8,754 nucleotides of DNA from Lachnoclostridium sp. UBA6475 (GTDB lineage Bacteria > Bacillota > Clostridia > Lachnospirales > Lachnospiraceae). The notes beneath the pieces were generated by a model that had not been told where the DNA came from, searched no databases, and saw only the letters and a list, made by a program, of their open reading frames with translations. Below, piece by piece: positions 1 to 6,507 of the stretch. A program made the position numbers and the translations under genes. Each line of letters starts with the position of its first letter. Within the stretch, counting starts at the first letter, position 1. The stretch covers positions 1 through 8,754 of the forward strand of contig DJNB01000155.1 in NCBI GenBank assembly GCA_002435545.1, written 5' to 3'.

Positions 1-1
1 A

Positions 2-832
2 AGAATTGATGTCCTGAAAGTACATTCACACGATGTGCTGATGGACGATACGGTAAATCTGGAAGAAATTGCCTTAGCGACGTCCGGTGCGGTAGGAGCC
101 GATCTTGCCAATATGGTAAATGAGGCGGCCATTATGGCAGTCAAAGACGGAAGAAATGTGGTGAGCCAGAAAGATCTCTTTGAAGCGGTCGAAGTGGTAT
201 TTGCCGGCAAAGAGAAAAAGGACCGTATCCTTGGAAAAGAAGAGAAAAAGATCGTTGCTTATCATGAAGTCGGCCACGCACTTGTGACGACACTTTTGAA
301 AAAAGCGGAACCGGTGCAGAAAATTACGATCGTGCCTCGTACGATGGGAGCACTTGGTTATGTTATGCAGGTGCCGGAAGAAGAAAAATATCTGCGTACG
401 AAAGAAGAATTGATCTCGAAGATCGTAACATTATACGGAGGCCGTGCGGCAGAGGAAATCATCTTTGGTGATGTGACGACGGGAGCTTCGAACGATATCG
501 AACAGGCGACCAATATTGCCAGGGCGATGGTAACCCAGTATGGAATGAGTGAAAAATTTGGTCTGATCGGATTGGAATCCGTCCAGAACCGTTATCTTGA
601 CGGCCGTACCGTGATGAATTGCGGAGAAAAGACCGAGAGCGAAGTGGACGAAGAAGTGATGGCGCTTTTGAAACAATGTTATGAAAAAGCTTATCATTTG
701 ATCGAAGAAAATAAAGACGTTCTTCATGAACTGGCCGCTTATCTGGTAGAGCGCGAGACAATTACCGGAAAAGAGTTTGTCCGCATTTACGAAGAAGCGA
801 CAGGATCCAAATTAAAAGAAGACGAAAATTAA
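2..832 (+). CDS. ftsH: ATP-dependent zinc metalloprotease FtsH, C-terminal part (5' end outside window)
   Basis: Membrane-anchored AAA+ protease that unfolds and degrades membrane and short-lived cytoplasmic proteins. The frame is open from base 2, so only about 276 residues are present: the end of the AAA lid and the M41 peptidase domain. The N-terminal membrane segments and Walker motifs lie upstream of the window. Counting from the first full codon, the zinc-binding HExxH motif is HEVGH at residues 88-92. The third zinc ligand is the aspartate of ASNDIEQAT, 73 residues after the second histidine, which matches the family. PRTMGALGYV and GGRAAEE are further FtsH hallmarks. The tail is short and acidic. 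An internal GTG at 35 is only a coding valine, not a start. The gene is followed after 52 purine-rich bases by a HAD phosphatase with no terminator between them. Identity is certain; only the 5' extent is unknown. Confidence 0.96.
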   Translation, partial: RIDVLKVHSHDVLMDDTVNLEEIALATSGAVGADLANMVNEAAIMAVKDGRNVVSQKDLFEAVEVVFAGKEKKDRILGKEEKKIVAYHEVGHALVTTLLKKAEPVQKITIVPRTMGALGYVMQVPEEEKYLRTKEELISKIVTLYGGRAAEEIIFGDVTTGASNDIEQATNIARAMVTQYGMSEKFGLIGLESVQNRYLDGRTVMNCGEKTESEVDEEVMALLKQCYEKAYHLIEENKDVLHELAAYLVERETITGKEFVRIYEEATGSKLKEDEN

Positions 833-884
833 GAAGAATTGGAAGAAACTGGAAATAAAGAGAACCAAGAAAGTGGAGAAGACG

Positions 885-1694
885 ATGGCATACGAAGTGT
901 TGGTGCTGGATGTGGACGGGACGCTGATGCGGACGGACAAGACGATATCCCGGAAGACCATTGATGAGATAGTAAAGATTCAGGAAAAGGGCATCTGTGT
1001 GGCGATTGCGTCCGGGCGCTGTACGGCAGGGATCATGCCGACGGCGCGCAAGATCCGCCTTGACGAATTTGGCGGATATATCGTATCTTACAACGGTGCC
1101 TGCATCAGCAATGCAAAGACCGGCGAAGTGATCTACAACATCAATCTGCCGGAGGGCATTGTGCCGGAGATCTATGAATTTTCCAAGAGGGAAAAGACAG
1201 GTATTATGACCTACCACGATAACGATATTATCGCGGAAAATGATGCCGACCAGTATATTCAGATTGATGCCAAAGGGTGTGACATTGACATCCACGTAGT
1301 GGAAGATTTTGGAAAAGAAGTGACATACCCGGTGAATAAATGTCTTCTGACCGGAGATCCGGACTGGATGAAAGACGTAGAACCGAAGGCGGCGAAGGCG
1401 TTTGAAGGCCGGCTGAGTGTATATCGTTCGGAAGATTTTTATGTGGAAATGATGCCGCTCGGCATTGACAAGGCATATGGTTTGTCAAAATTATTGAAAA
1501 AACTTGGCTATTCGAGAAATCAGATGATCTGCTGTGGAGACGGCTTTAATGATATCTCGATGATTGAATATGCCGGACTTGGCGTGGCGATGGCAAATGC
1601 CGCGGAAGAAGTAAGAGCCAGTGCCAATTATGTGGCGCCCCACTGTGATGAAGATGGATTGGTTGATGTGATCCATCGATTTATAAATGACTGA
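885..1694 (+). CDS. Cof-type HAD-superfamily phosphatase
   Basis: Cytoplasmic haloacid-dehalogenase-fold hydrolase of the Cof/YidA type (HAD IIB cap). The family removes phosphate from sugar phosphates, flavin precursors or similar metabolites; the substrate cannot be read from sequence. Counting from ATG 885 (269 residues), motif I is DVDGT with catalytic D9 and D11, motif II is the serine of ASGR (S44), motif III is the lysine of GIDKAYG (K196), and motif IV is GDGFND at 218-223, which binds magnesium. Length is typical of the family. I chose ATG 885 because GGAG at 875-878 sits six bases upstream and the protein then starts MAYEVLVLDVDGT, as in relatives. A longer in-frame GTG at 873 would place the ribosome site inside the gene. 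It lies between ftsH and uvrC in an apparent operon, which gives no functional hint. Confidence 0.93.
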   Translation: MAYEVLVLDVDGTLMRTDKTISRKTIDEIVKIQEKGICVAIASGRCTAGIMPTARKIRLDEFGGYIVSYNGACISNAKTGEVIYNINLPEGIVPEIYEFSKREKTGIMTYHDNDIIAENDADQYIQIDAKGCDIDIHVVEDFGKEVTYPVNKCLLTGDPDWMKDVEPKAAKAFEGRLSVYRSEDFYVEMMPLGIDKAYGLSKLLKKLGYSRNQMICCGDGFNDISMIEYAGLGVAMANAAEEVRASANYVAPHCDEDGLVDVIHRFIND

Positions 1695-1711
1695 CAAAGG
1701 ACTGACAAAGG
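1690..1711 (+). repeat. Perfect 11-bp tandem direct repeat carrying the uvrC ribosome binding site
   Basis: ACTGACAAAGG occurs twice back to back, at 1690-1700 and 1701-1711. The first copy contains the stop codon of the HAD phosphatase gene. The second runs into AAAGGAG (1707-1713), the Shine-Dalgarno site of uvrC, seven bases before its ATG. It looks like a small slippage duplication that changes neither protein but leaves a second, distant AAAGG. Confidence 0.85.
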
Positions 1712-1720
1712 AGTGAGAGG

Positions 1721-3586
1721 ATGGAACGTGCAGATTTTGATCTGGCGGAAGAATTAAAAAAACTTCCGGAAAAACCCGGTGTATATCTGATGCACGACCG
1801 GAATGACCACATTATCTATGTGGGAAAAGCCGTTGTGCTGAAAAACCGTGTCCGGCAGTATTTTCAAAAGAGCCGCCATGTGTCGCCGAAGATCGAGCGG
1901 ATGATCGAGCAGATCGCGTGGTTTGAGTATATTGTGACGGACAGCGAACTCGAAGCTCTGGTGCTGGAGTGCAATTTGATCAAAGAGTACAATCCCAAAT
2001 ACAATACGATGTTAAAGGATGGCAAAAGCTATCCTTTTTTGAAAGCGCTGATTCAGGATGATTATCCGCGGTTTGTGTTTGCGAGACAGATGAAACGCGA
2101 CGGCGCCAAATATTTCGGCCCATTTACGAGCGGAGCGGCGATCCGCGATACGATCGAACTGCTCAATAAATTGTTTCATCTGCGAAACTGCCAGAAACGT
2201 TTTCCACGGGATATCGGAAAAGAGAGACCCTGCCTGTATCATCAGATGGGACAGTGCCCGGCACCGTGCCAGGGAAATGTCGATAAAGAAGAATACCGCA
2301 GAAATTTTGAAAGAGCATTGGCATTTTTAAATGGACAGACAAAAGAAATTTTACAAAATTTGGAAGAAAAAATGATAGCGGCATCCGCAGAGATGAATTT
2401 TGAAGAGGCGGCGGCTTACCGGGATCTGATCCACAGTGTGAAACAGGTGACCGAGCGGCAGAAGATTACGAGCGAAGATGCCGAGGACCGCGATATCATT
2501 GCGATGTCACGGCTTCAGGACGAAGCGGTTGTGCAGGTGTTCTTCATTCGCGGCGGCAAATTGATCGGCCGGGAACATTATTATCTCACGGGAGTGCAGG
2601 AAGAAGAGGACAGTCATGTGTTAGGTGCCTTTATCAAACAGATGTATGCCGGAACGCCGTACATACCGCGGGAACTGTGGACGGAAGAACCGCCGGAAGA
2701 CAGTGAGGCGATCCTGGAATGGCTGTCGAAAAAGCGTGGACACAAAGTCTTTTTCCGTCATCCGAAACGCGGCTCGAAAGAACGGCTTTTGGATCTTGCC
2801 AAACGGAATGCGAAAATGGTTCTTTTGCAGGATGCGGAAAAGTTAAAGAGGGAGCGTGCGAGGACGCTCGGTGCGATGGAAGAGATTCAAGAACTGCTTG
2901 GTATGAATGGACTTCACCGCGTCGAATCTTACGATATTTCCAATATCAATGGATTCGAGACCGTTGGTTCCATGGTCGTATTTGAAGATGGGCGCGCCAA
3001 GAAAAATGACTATCGAAAATTCCGCATCCGCAGCGTGACCGGGCCGGATGATTATGCTTCAATGGAAGAACTTCTGACGAGGCGTTTTACGCATGGACAG
3101 CGGGAAGATCTCGATGAGATGGACGCGTTCCGCCTGTTTCCGGATGTCATCTTTATGGATGGTGGAAGAGGGCAGGTAAATATTTGCGAAAAAGTTTTGG
3201 CGCAATTAAATATATCGATCCCGGTGTGCGGCATGGTAAAAGATGACCACCACCGGACAAGAGGACTTTATTTCCAAAATGTGGAAATTCCTATTGACAC
3301 ACATGGACAGGGATTTCGCTTGATTACAAGAATACAGGATGAGACGCACCGTTTTGCCATCGAATACCATCGGCAGATCCGTGGAAAAACGCAGGTGCAT
3401 TCCATCCTAGATGATATTCCGACGGTCGGCCCGACCAGAAGAAAGGCATTGATGCGCCGTTATGAATCGCTCGATGCCATCCGCCAGGCGACGGTCGAAG
3501 AATTAAAAGAATTGCCGGAGATCAACGAAGCCTCCGCCGAGGCCATTGTCTCCTTCTTTGCCAGTCAGGCAAAAGAAGGAAAATGA
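1721..3586 (+). CDS. uvrC: Excinuclease ABC subunit C (UvrC)
   Basis: Nuclease subunit of nucleotide excision repair. With UvrA and UvrB it cuts the damaged strand on both sides of the lesion. The 621-residue length is normal. Domains in order: GIY-YIG nuclease at about 15-95 (GVY at 20-22, YVGK at 33-36) for the 3' incision; a four-cysteine patch C157, C171, C179, C183, spaced like the [4Fe-4S] ligands reported for E. coli UvrC; a UVR motif for UvrB contact around 215-240 (EMNFEEAAAYRD); an RNase H-like nuclease for the 5' cut with D405 (SYDISN), D480 (MDGGRGQ) and H543 (DETHRFA); and C-terminal helix-hairpin-helix motifs at about 565-615 for DNA binding. All catalytic residues I can check are present. 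ATG 1721 has AAAGGAG seven bases upstream. It follows the HAD phosphatase by 26 bases and converges on a minus-strand hydrolase gene only nine bases away. Confidence 0.97.
   Translation: MERADFDLAEELKKLPEKPGVYLMHDRNDHIIYVGKAVVLKNRVRQYFQKSRHVSPKIERMIEQIAWFEYIVTDSELEALVLECNLIKEYNPKYNTMLKDGKSYPFLKALIQDDYPRFVFARQMKRDGAKYFGPFTSGAAIRDTIELLNKLFHLRNCQKRFPRDIGKERPCLYHQMGQCPAPCQGNVDKEEYRRNFERALAFLNGQTKEILQNLEEKMIAASAEMNFEEAAAYRDLIHSVKQVTERQKITSEDAEDRDIIAMSRLQDEAVVQVFFIRGGKLIGREHYYLTGVQEEEDSHVLGAFIKQMYAGTPYIPRELWTEEPPEDSEAILEWLSKKRGHKVFFRHPKRGSKERLLDLAKRNAKMVLLQDAEKLKRERARTLGAMEEIQELLGMNGLHRVESYDISNINGFETVGSMVVFEDGRAKKNDYRKFRIRSVTGPDDYASMEELLTRRFTHGQREDLDEMDAFRLFPDVIFMDGGRGQVNICEKVLAQLNISIPVCGMVKDDHHRTRGLYFQNVEIPIDTHGQGFRLITRIQDETHRFAIEYHRQIRGKTQVHSILDDIPTVGPTRRKALMRRYESLDAIRQATVEELKELPEINEASAEAIVSFFASQAKEGK
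3551..3580. other. Strong hairpin inside the 3' end of uvrC, at a convergent gene junction
   Basis: TCCTTCTTTGCC (3551-3562) pairs with GGCAAAAGAAGGA (3568-3580) around the loop AGTCA: twelve base pairs with a single bulged A. It spans the last codons of uvrC and ends four bases before the TGA. Neither strand has a T-run after the stem, so it is not a textbook intrinsic terminator. Because uvrC and the minus-strand hydrolase converge with a nine-base gap and I see no other terminator, it may still stop or pause transcription, or protect 3' ends, for one or both transcripts. The structure is visible; its role is inferred. Confidence 0.5.
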
Positions 3587-3595
3587 TGCGCTGAT

Positions 3596-4972
3596 CTAAC
3601 GGAATTTCGGATAATCATAAGTATACGAAGCCTTTTTTGAATAGCAGTTACTGAAAAGCATGATTCGCTGTGCAATTTTTTCTGCGTACCAAGGATCTGT
3701 TGCGTATTGGTGGCTCAGATTGCTTGGGTTGTAGCGGAACTTAAAGATGGTGTTCTGCTTTGGTGTGGCTTCAAAATAGTTTTCACGGATAAATTTGGCG
3801 GCTCCGTAGATGGCTTTGTCTACGGAAGTCCAGCCCTGATAATAGGCATACGATGTCGCACCCACACGAGGGTCGCTGTCGTATGCTTTTATTCCATAAA
3901 GGTTGTAAACTTTGACACTCTTTTTGATGCTCTTTGTGATAAATTTGCCTCCGCGTCTTGCGTACGAAGGAAGTGCCACTTTCGAAATGCTGTTTCCGCG
4001 GGCGAGAGAACTGCGCCCGTAAGCGGATTCGATAAAGGTCTGCGCGGCAAAATACATCGGATCAATTCCCTCTTTTTTTGCAGCGGCAAGCATCACATCG
4101 CCTTTTCCGTACAAGACACTGCGTGTCGGGGAATAGCCGTTATTTTCGCAGGAATCCTTGATAAAATAGTTAAATGTCGAGATGAATTTTTTCTCATCCA
4201 CTTCGCGGTACTGGTCGAGGCGCAGATACTGGAATCCATATGTCGTATCCTTTTTATAATTTACCAGACGTTTAAATTCGGCAAGCGAGGCACGTCCGAC
4301 GCGGTTTTTCTGAATCGTGGCATAGGTATTTAAACTCCAGTTGTACGGTGTGAAATAGTGCTTTCCGACAAAATTCAAAACAGGCTTGGATAACTGTGCG
4401 ACACCCAGATCTTTATCCCACAGATAATTGATCCCCAGCGCTTCAACGATCTCGCGGAACGGAACCAGGATGGTCTTCACTTTGGATTTTCCGTAGGTAA
4501 CGGAAACCGGTGCCTGCGGCAGCGTACTGTTTTTCTGGTTGACCGTCATCGTCGTATCGCCAAGGTGCATGATAACGATCTTATTATTTTTTGTCACTTT
4601 AATCTTCTTGATTTTCTTATAATAATGATAACTCGCTTTGATTCCCTGTTTGGCAAAGGCTTCCTTCAAAGGAACCATAACCGTTCCGTTGATCGTGACA
4701 GCCGGTGTCTGCGTCAGGTTCAGTGCCTTTGATTCGTATACGACGTTGATGCTTTCCCCGGTATAGCGGTAAGTCTGACCGTCTATCGTATAAGAGATGC
4801 CCTTTCCTTTTCCGGTTGCTTCGTTGATCACCGAGGAACCCGAAGAAGACGAAGAAGGAGAAGCTGTGGCAAATGCCTCGGATATCGAAATTGCCTGCGC
4901 CTGTGGGGCAATGGTCTGCGCCAGTATGCTGCTGCAGAGAAGCAGCGTCAAAGTATATTTTAAATGTTTCAT
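3596..4972 (-). CDS. Secreted peptidoglycan N-acetylglucosaminidase with copper-amine-oxidase-like N-terminal domain
   Basis: Predicted exported cell-wall hydrolase of 458 residues. An N-terminal signal peptide (basic MKHLK, hydrophobic core, AQA cleavage site near residue 27) is followed by a serine-rich linker (about 36-48). Residues about 65-195 resemble the copper-amine-oxidase N-terminal-like domain common in clostridial wall proteins (VMVPLKEAF and ILVPFREIVEALG, two characteristic repeats). From about 285 it matches the glucosaminidase family (PF01832/GH73-like): AAAKKEGIDPMYFAAQTFIES, with E315 the likely acid catalyst, then YGRSSLARG, YNLYGIKAYDSDP and HQYATDPWYAEK. The enzyme would cleave GlcNAc-MurNAc bonds during wall turnover or cell separation. 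A basic stretch at about 339-354 separates LARG from YNLYGI. The cysteine at 13 is not in a lipobox, so this is probably not a lipoprotein. The start has AGGAAAGGA eight bases upstream and its own promoter. It is the only minus-strand gene here. Confidence 0.87.
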   Translation of the reverse strand: MKHLKYTLTLLLCSSILAQTIAPQAQAISISEAFATASPSSSSSGSSVINEATGKGKGISYTIDGQTYRYTGESINVVYESKALNLTQTPAVTINGTVMVPLKEAFAKQGIKASYHYYKKIKKIKVTKNNKIVIMHLGDTTMTVNQKNSTLPQAPVSVTYGKSKVKTILVPFREIVEALGINYLWDKDLGVAQLSKPVLNFVGKHYFTPYNWSLNTYATIQKNRVGRASLAEFKRLVNYKKDTTYGFQYLRLDQYREVDEKKFISTFNYFIKDSCENNGYSPTRSVLYGKGDVMLAAAKKEGIDPMYFAAQTFIESAYGRSSLARGNSISKVALPSYARRGGKFITKSIKKSVKVYNLYGIKAYDSDPRVGATSYAYYQGWTSVDKAIYGAAKFIRENYFEATPKQNTIFKFRYNPSNLSHQYATDPWYAEKIAQRIMLFSNCYSKKASYTYDYPKFR

Positions 4973-5004
4973 CGAAAAGATCCTTTCCTAAATTTATGAT
5001 TTGA

Positions 5005-5033
5005 AGTATACACAATTTTGCAGAGAAAATCAA
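5005..5033 (-). promoter_or_regulatory. Sigma-A-type promoter of the glucosaminidase gene
   Basis: Read on the minus strand, TTGATT (5028-5033) and TATACT (5005-5010) are separated by exactly 17 bases. The -35 box matches the consensus at 4 of 6 positions and the -10 box at 5 of 6. Transcription would start near 4998, giving a leader of about 26 bases that contains AGGAAAGGA (4981-4989) eight bases from the ATG. I see no clear operator. The symporter gene points away on the other strand. Confidence 0.7.
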
Positions 5034-5103
5034 GAATTCCGCCGTTCTTTTTTTCTTCTGCCGCGCATATTTTTTATAAATGATACGATGTGGGTATGTG
5101 GCG

Positions 5104-6402
5104 ATGCGGGTGATTCAGGCGGTCAATGGATGGCTGTTCAGCGGTCCGATCTTAATTCTTTTATTTGGCATTCATGTCTATTTTACAATCTATACAGGGG
5201 TTGTACAGCGAAAGCTGGGAACCGGGATCCGCCTGTCACTCCGCGGAACTGGGACAGAAAAGACGGGAATGAGTTCGTTTGGAACGCTTACGACGACGTT
5301 GGCGGCGACACTTGGAACCGGTAATATTATCGGCGTTTCGACCGCAGTCAGTCTCGGCGGTCCGGGAGCGGTGTTCTGGTGCTGGCTCACCGGCGTGCTG
5401 GGGATGGCGACGACGTATGCGGAGACGGTATTGTGCTGTACCTATCGGGAGACACGGGGCAGCGAACCGGCCGGCGGAATGATGTATGTACTGAAAAATG
5501 CGCTGGGAAAGAAAAAATTGGCAGCTTTTTACAGTTTTTTTATCTGCTTTTCTGCCTATTTTGCCGGATGTACGACACAGTCCAATGCGATTTCAGAGAC
5601 ATGCCGGGATATCTGGGAACTGCCAAAATGGCTTGTCGGAATTATCGTGGCTTTGACAGTGGGACTGGTAATCCTGCAGGGGGTAAAATGGATTGAAAAA
5701 GCGAGTATGATGATCGTGCCGGCAATGGCACTTCTTTTTGTGGCAGGATGTCTGTTCTATCTTGTGCTGCACATCGGCTATTTTCCGTCGGCGATCCATC
5801 AGATCGTAACGTCCGCTTTTTCACCGCGGTGCGCCGCCGCCGGAGGACTCGGCTATACCGTCGGTGCCGCGGTGCGTTACGGAGTGGCAAGAGGACTTTT
5901 CACCAACGAGGCAGGGCTTGGAACTTCCGGAATTGCGGCAGCCTGCGGAGAAGAAAAGATTTCGCCGGAGGAGCAGGGATTGATTTCAATGACAGCCACT
6001 TTCTGGGACACCGTCGTGTTATGTGCGGTGACGGGAGTTGTCGTTGTCATCTATCAGGCCAAACATGCCATTGTAAAAAGCGGTATAGCCAGCGGGCTTT
6101 TGGTAAAAGAAGCATTTGCCGAACTTCCGTTAGGCGGCACGGAGATCATTGGTGTGGCGACCGTGGCGTTTGCTGTCGCGACCCTGATCGGATGGTCGCT
6201 TTTTGGCAGAGTGGCGGCGGAATTTCTGGGAGGAAAACAGCTGACCCACAGATATCAATACATTTATGTCGTGATGATCTTTGCCGGTGCGGTGATGCCA
6301 CTCGGATTTGTGTGGGAGATCACGGATTTTGTCAATTTATTTTTGCTGGTGCCGTCGGTTTATACACTGCTTTGCTGTCGGAAAATACTCCGAAAGAAGT
6401 AG
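5104..6402 (+). CDS. Alanine/glycine:cation symporter (AGCS family, AlsT-like)
   Basis: Integral membrane transporter that takes up alanine or glycine together with sodium or protons. The AGCS signature is clear: LGTGNIIGVSTAVSLGGPG (from residue 70) and GVARGLFTNEAGLGTSGIAA (from 260), followed by an FWDTVVLCAVTG segment near 300. Hydrophobic stretches fall at about 13-31, 88-109, 138-156, 175-193, 202-223, 301-318, 345-367, 385-403 and 406-424, with extra semi-polar membrane segments in the signature regions. At 432 residues it is slightly short but complete. The start is uncertain. ATG 5104 gives the N-terminus most like relatives (about ten residues before the conserved NxxW), while in-frame ATG 5080 adds eight residues and overlaps a TATAAA. 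Neither has a good Shine-Dalgarno site. It is divergent from the hydrolase gene and upstream of ddl, so a role in supplying alanine for the cell wall is possible but inferred. The exact substrate is not readable. Confidence 0.93.
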   Translation: MRVIQAVNGWLFSGPILILLFGIHVYFTIYTGVVQRKLGTGIRLSLRGTGTEKTGMSSFGTLTTTLAATLGTGNIIGVSTAVSLGGPGAVFWCWLTGVLGMATTYAETVLCCTYRETRGSEPAGGMMYVLKNALGKKKLAAFYSFFICFSAYFAGCTTQSNAISETCRDIWELPKWLVGIIVALTVGLVILQGVKWIEKASMMIVPAMALLFVAGCLFYLVLHIGYFPSAIHQIVTSAFSPRCAAAGGLGYTVGAAVRYGVARGLFTNEAGLGTSGIAAACGEEKISPEEQGLISMTATFWDTVVLCAVTGVVVVIYQAKHAIVKSGIASGLLVKEAFAELPLGGTEIIGVATVAFAVATLIGWSLFGRVAAEFLGGKQLTHRYQYIYVVMIFAGAVMPLGFVWEITDFVNLFLLVPSVYTLLCCRKILRKK

Positions 6403-6419
6403 AAAAAGGGTTCCTTTTT
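6403..6419 (+). terminator. Possible weak intrinsic terminator after the symporter gene
   Basis: Directly after the TAG stop, AAAAAGG (6403-6409) pairs perfectly with CCTTTTT (6413-6419) across a three-base loop, GTT. The stem has only two G-C pairs and the T-run is part of its 3' arm, so termination would be weak or partial. Some readthrough into ddl is plausible. Confidence 0.35.
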
Positions 6420-6435
6420 GTGAGAAATTTTCCCC

Positions 6436-6464
6436 TTGTAGTTTCGGACATTTCATAGTACAAT
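6436..6464 (+). promoter_or_regulatory. Likely sigma-A-type promoter of the ddl operon
   Basis: TTGTAG (6436-6441) and TACAAT (6459-6464) are separated by 17 bases. The -10 box matches the consensus at 5 of 6 positions; the -35 box is weak, matching only TTG clearly. Transcription would begin near 6471, leaving a leader of about 37 bases before the ddl ATG, too short for a riboswitch. The rest of the 6403-6507 gap holds only the weak hairpin and the ddl ribosome site. Confidence 0.45.
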
Positions 6465-6507
6465 AAAAACGAGAGTTTGAGGTAAATATCGAAAGGAATG
6501 GATAGAT

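Noticed and set aside
762..1295. 177-codon minus-strand frame over the ftsH end and HAD gene
   Set aside because: Antisense shadow of two well-supported plus-strand genes.
3631..3638. CCTTTTTT run downstream of uvrC as a terminator
   Set aside because: No convincing stem precedes it on the plus strand, and it falls within the coding end of the hydrolase gene.
3707..4333. 208-codon plus-strand open frame inside the glucosaminidase gene
   Set aside because: It lies antisense to the conserved catalytic domain, has no ribosome site, and its translation resembles no family I know.
4891..4972. Lipoprotein signal in the glucosaminidase
   Set aside because: The cysteine at residue 13 is preceded by LLL rather than a small residue, while an A-x-A cleavage site fits a normal signal peptide.
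5748..6458. 236-codon plus-strand frame overlapping the symporter
   Set aside because: It is rich in arginine and cysteine, as expected from an out-of-phase reading of the AGCS gene, whose own frame carries the family signatures.
6420..6507. Riboswitch or T-box ahead of ddl
   Set aside because: The predicted leader is only about 37 bases and no conserved RNA core is visible.
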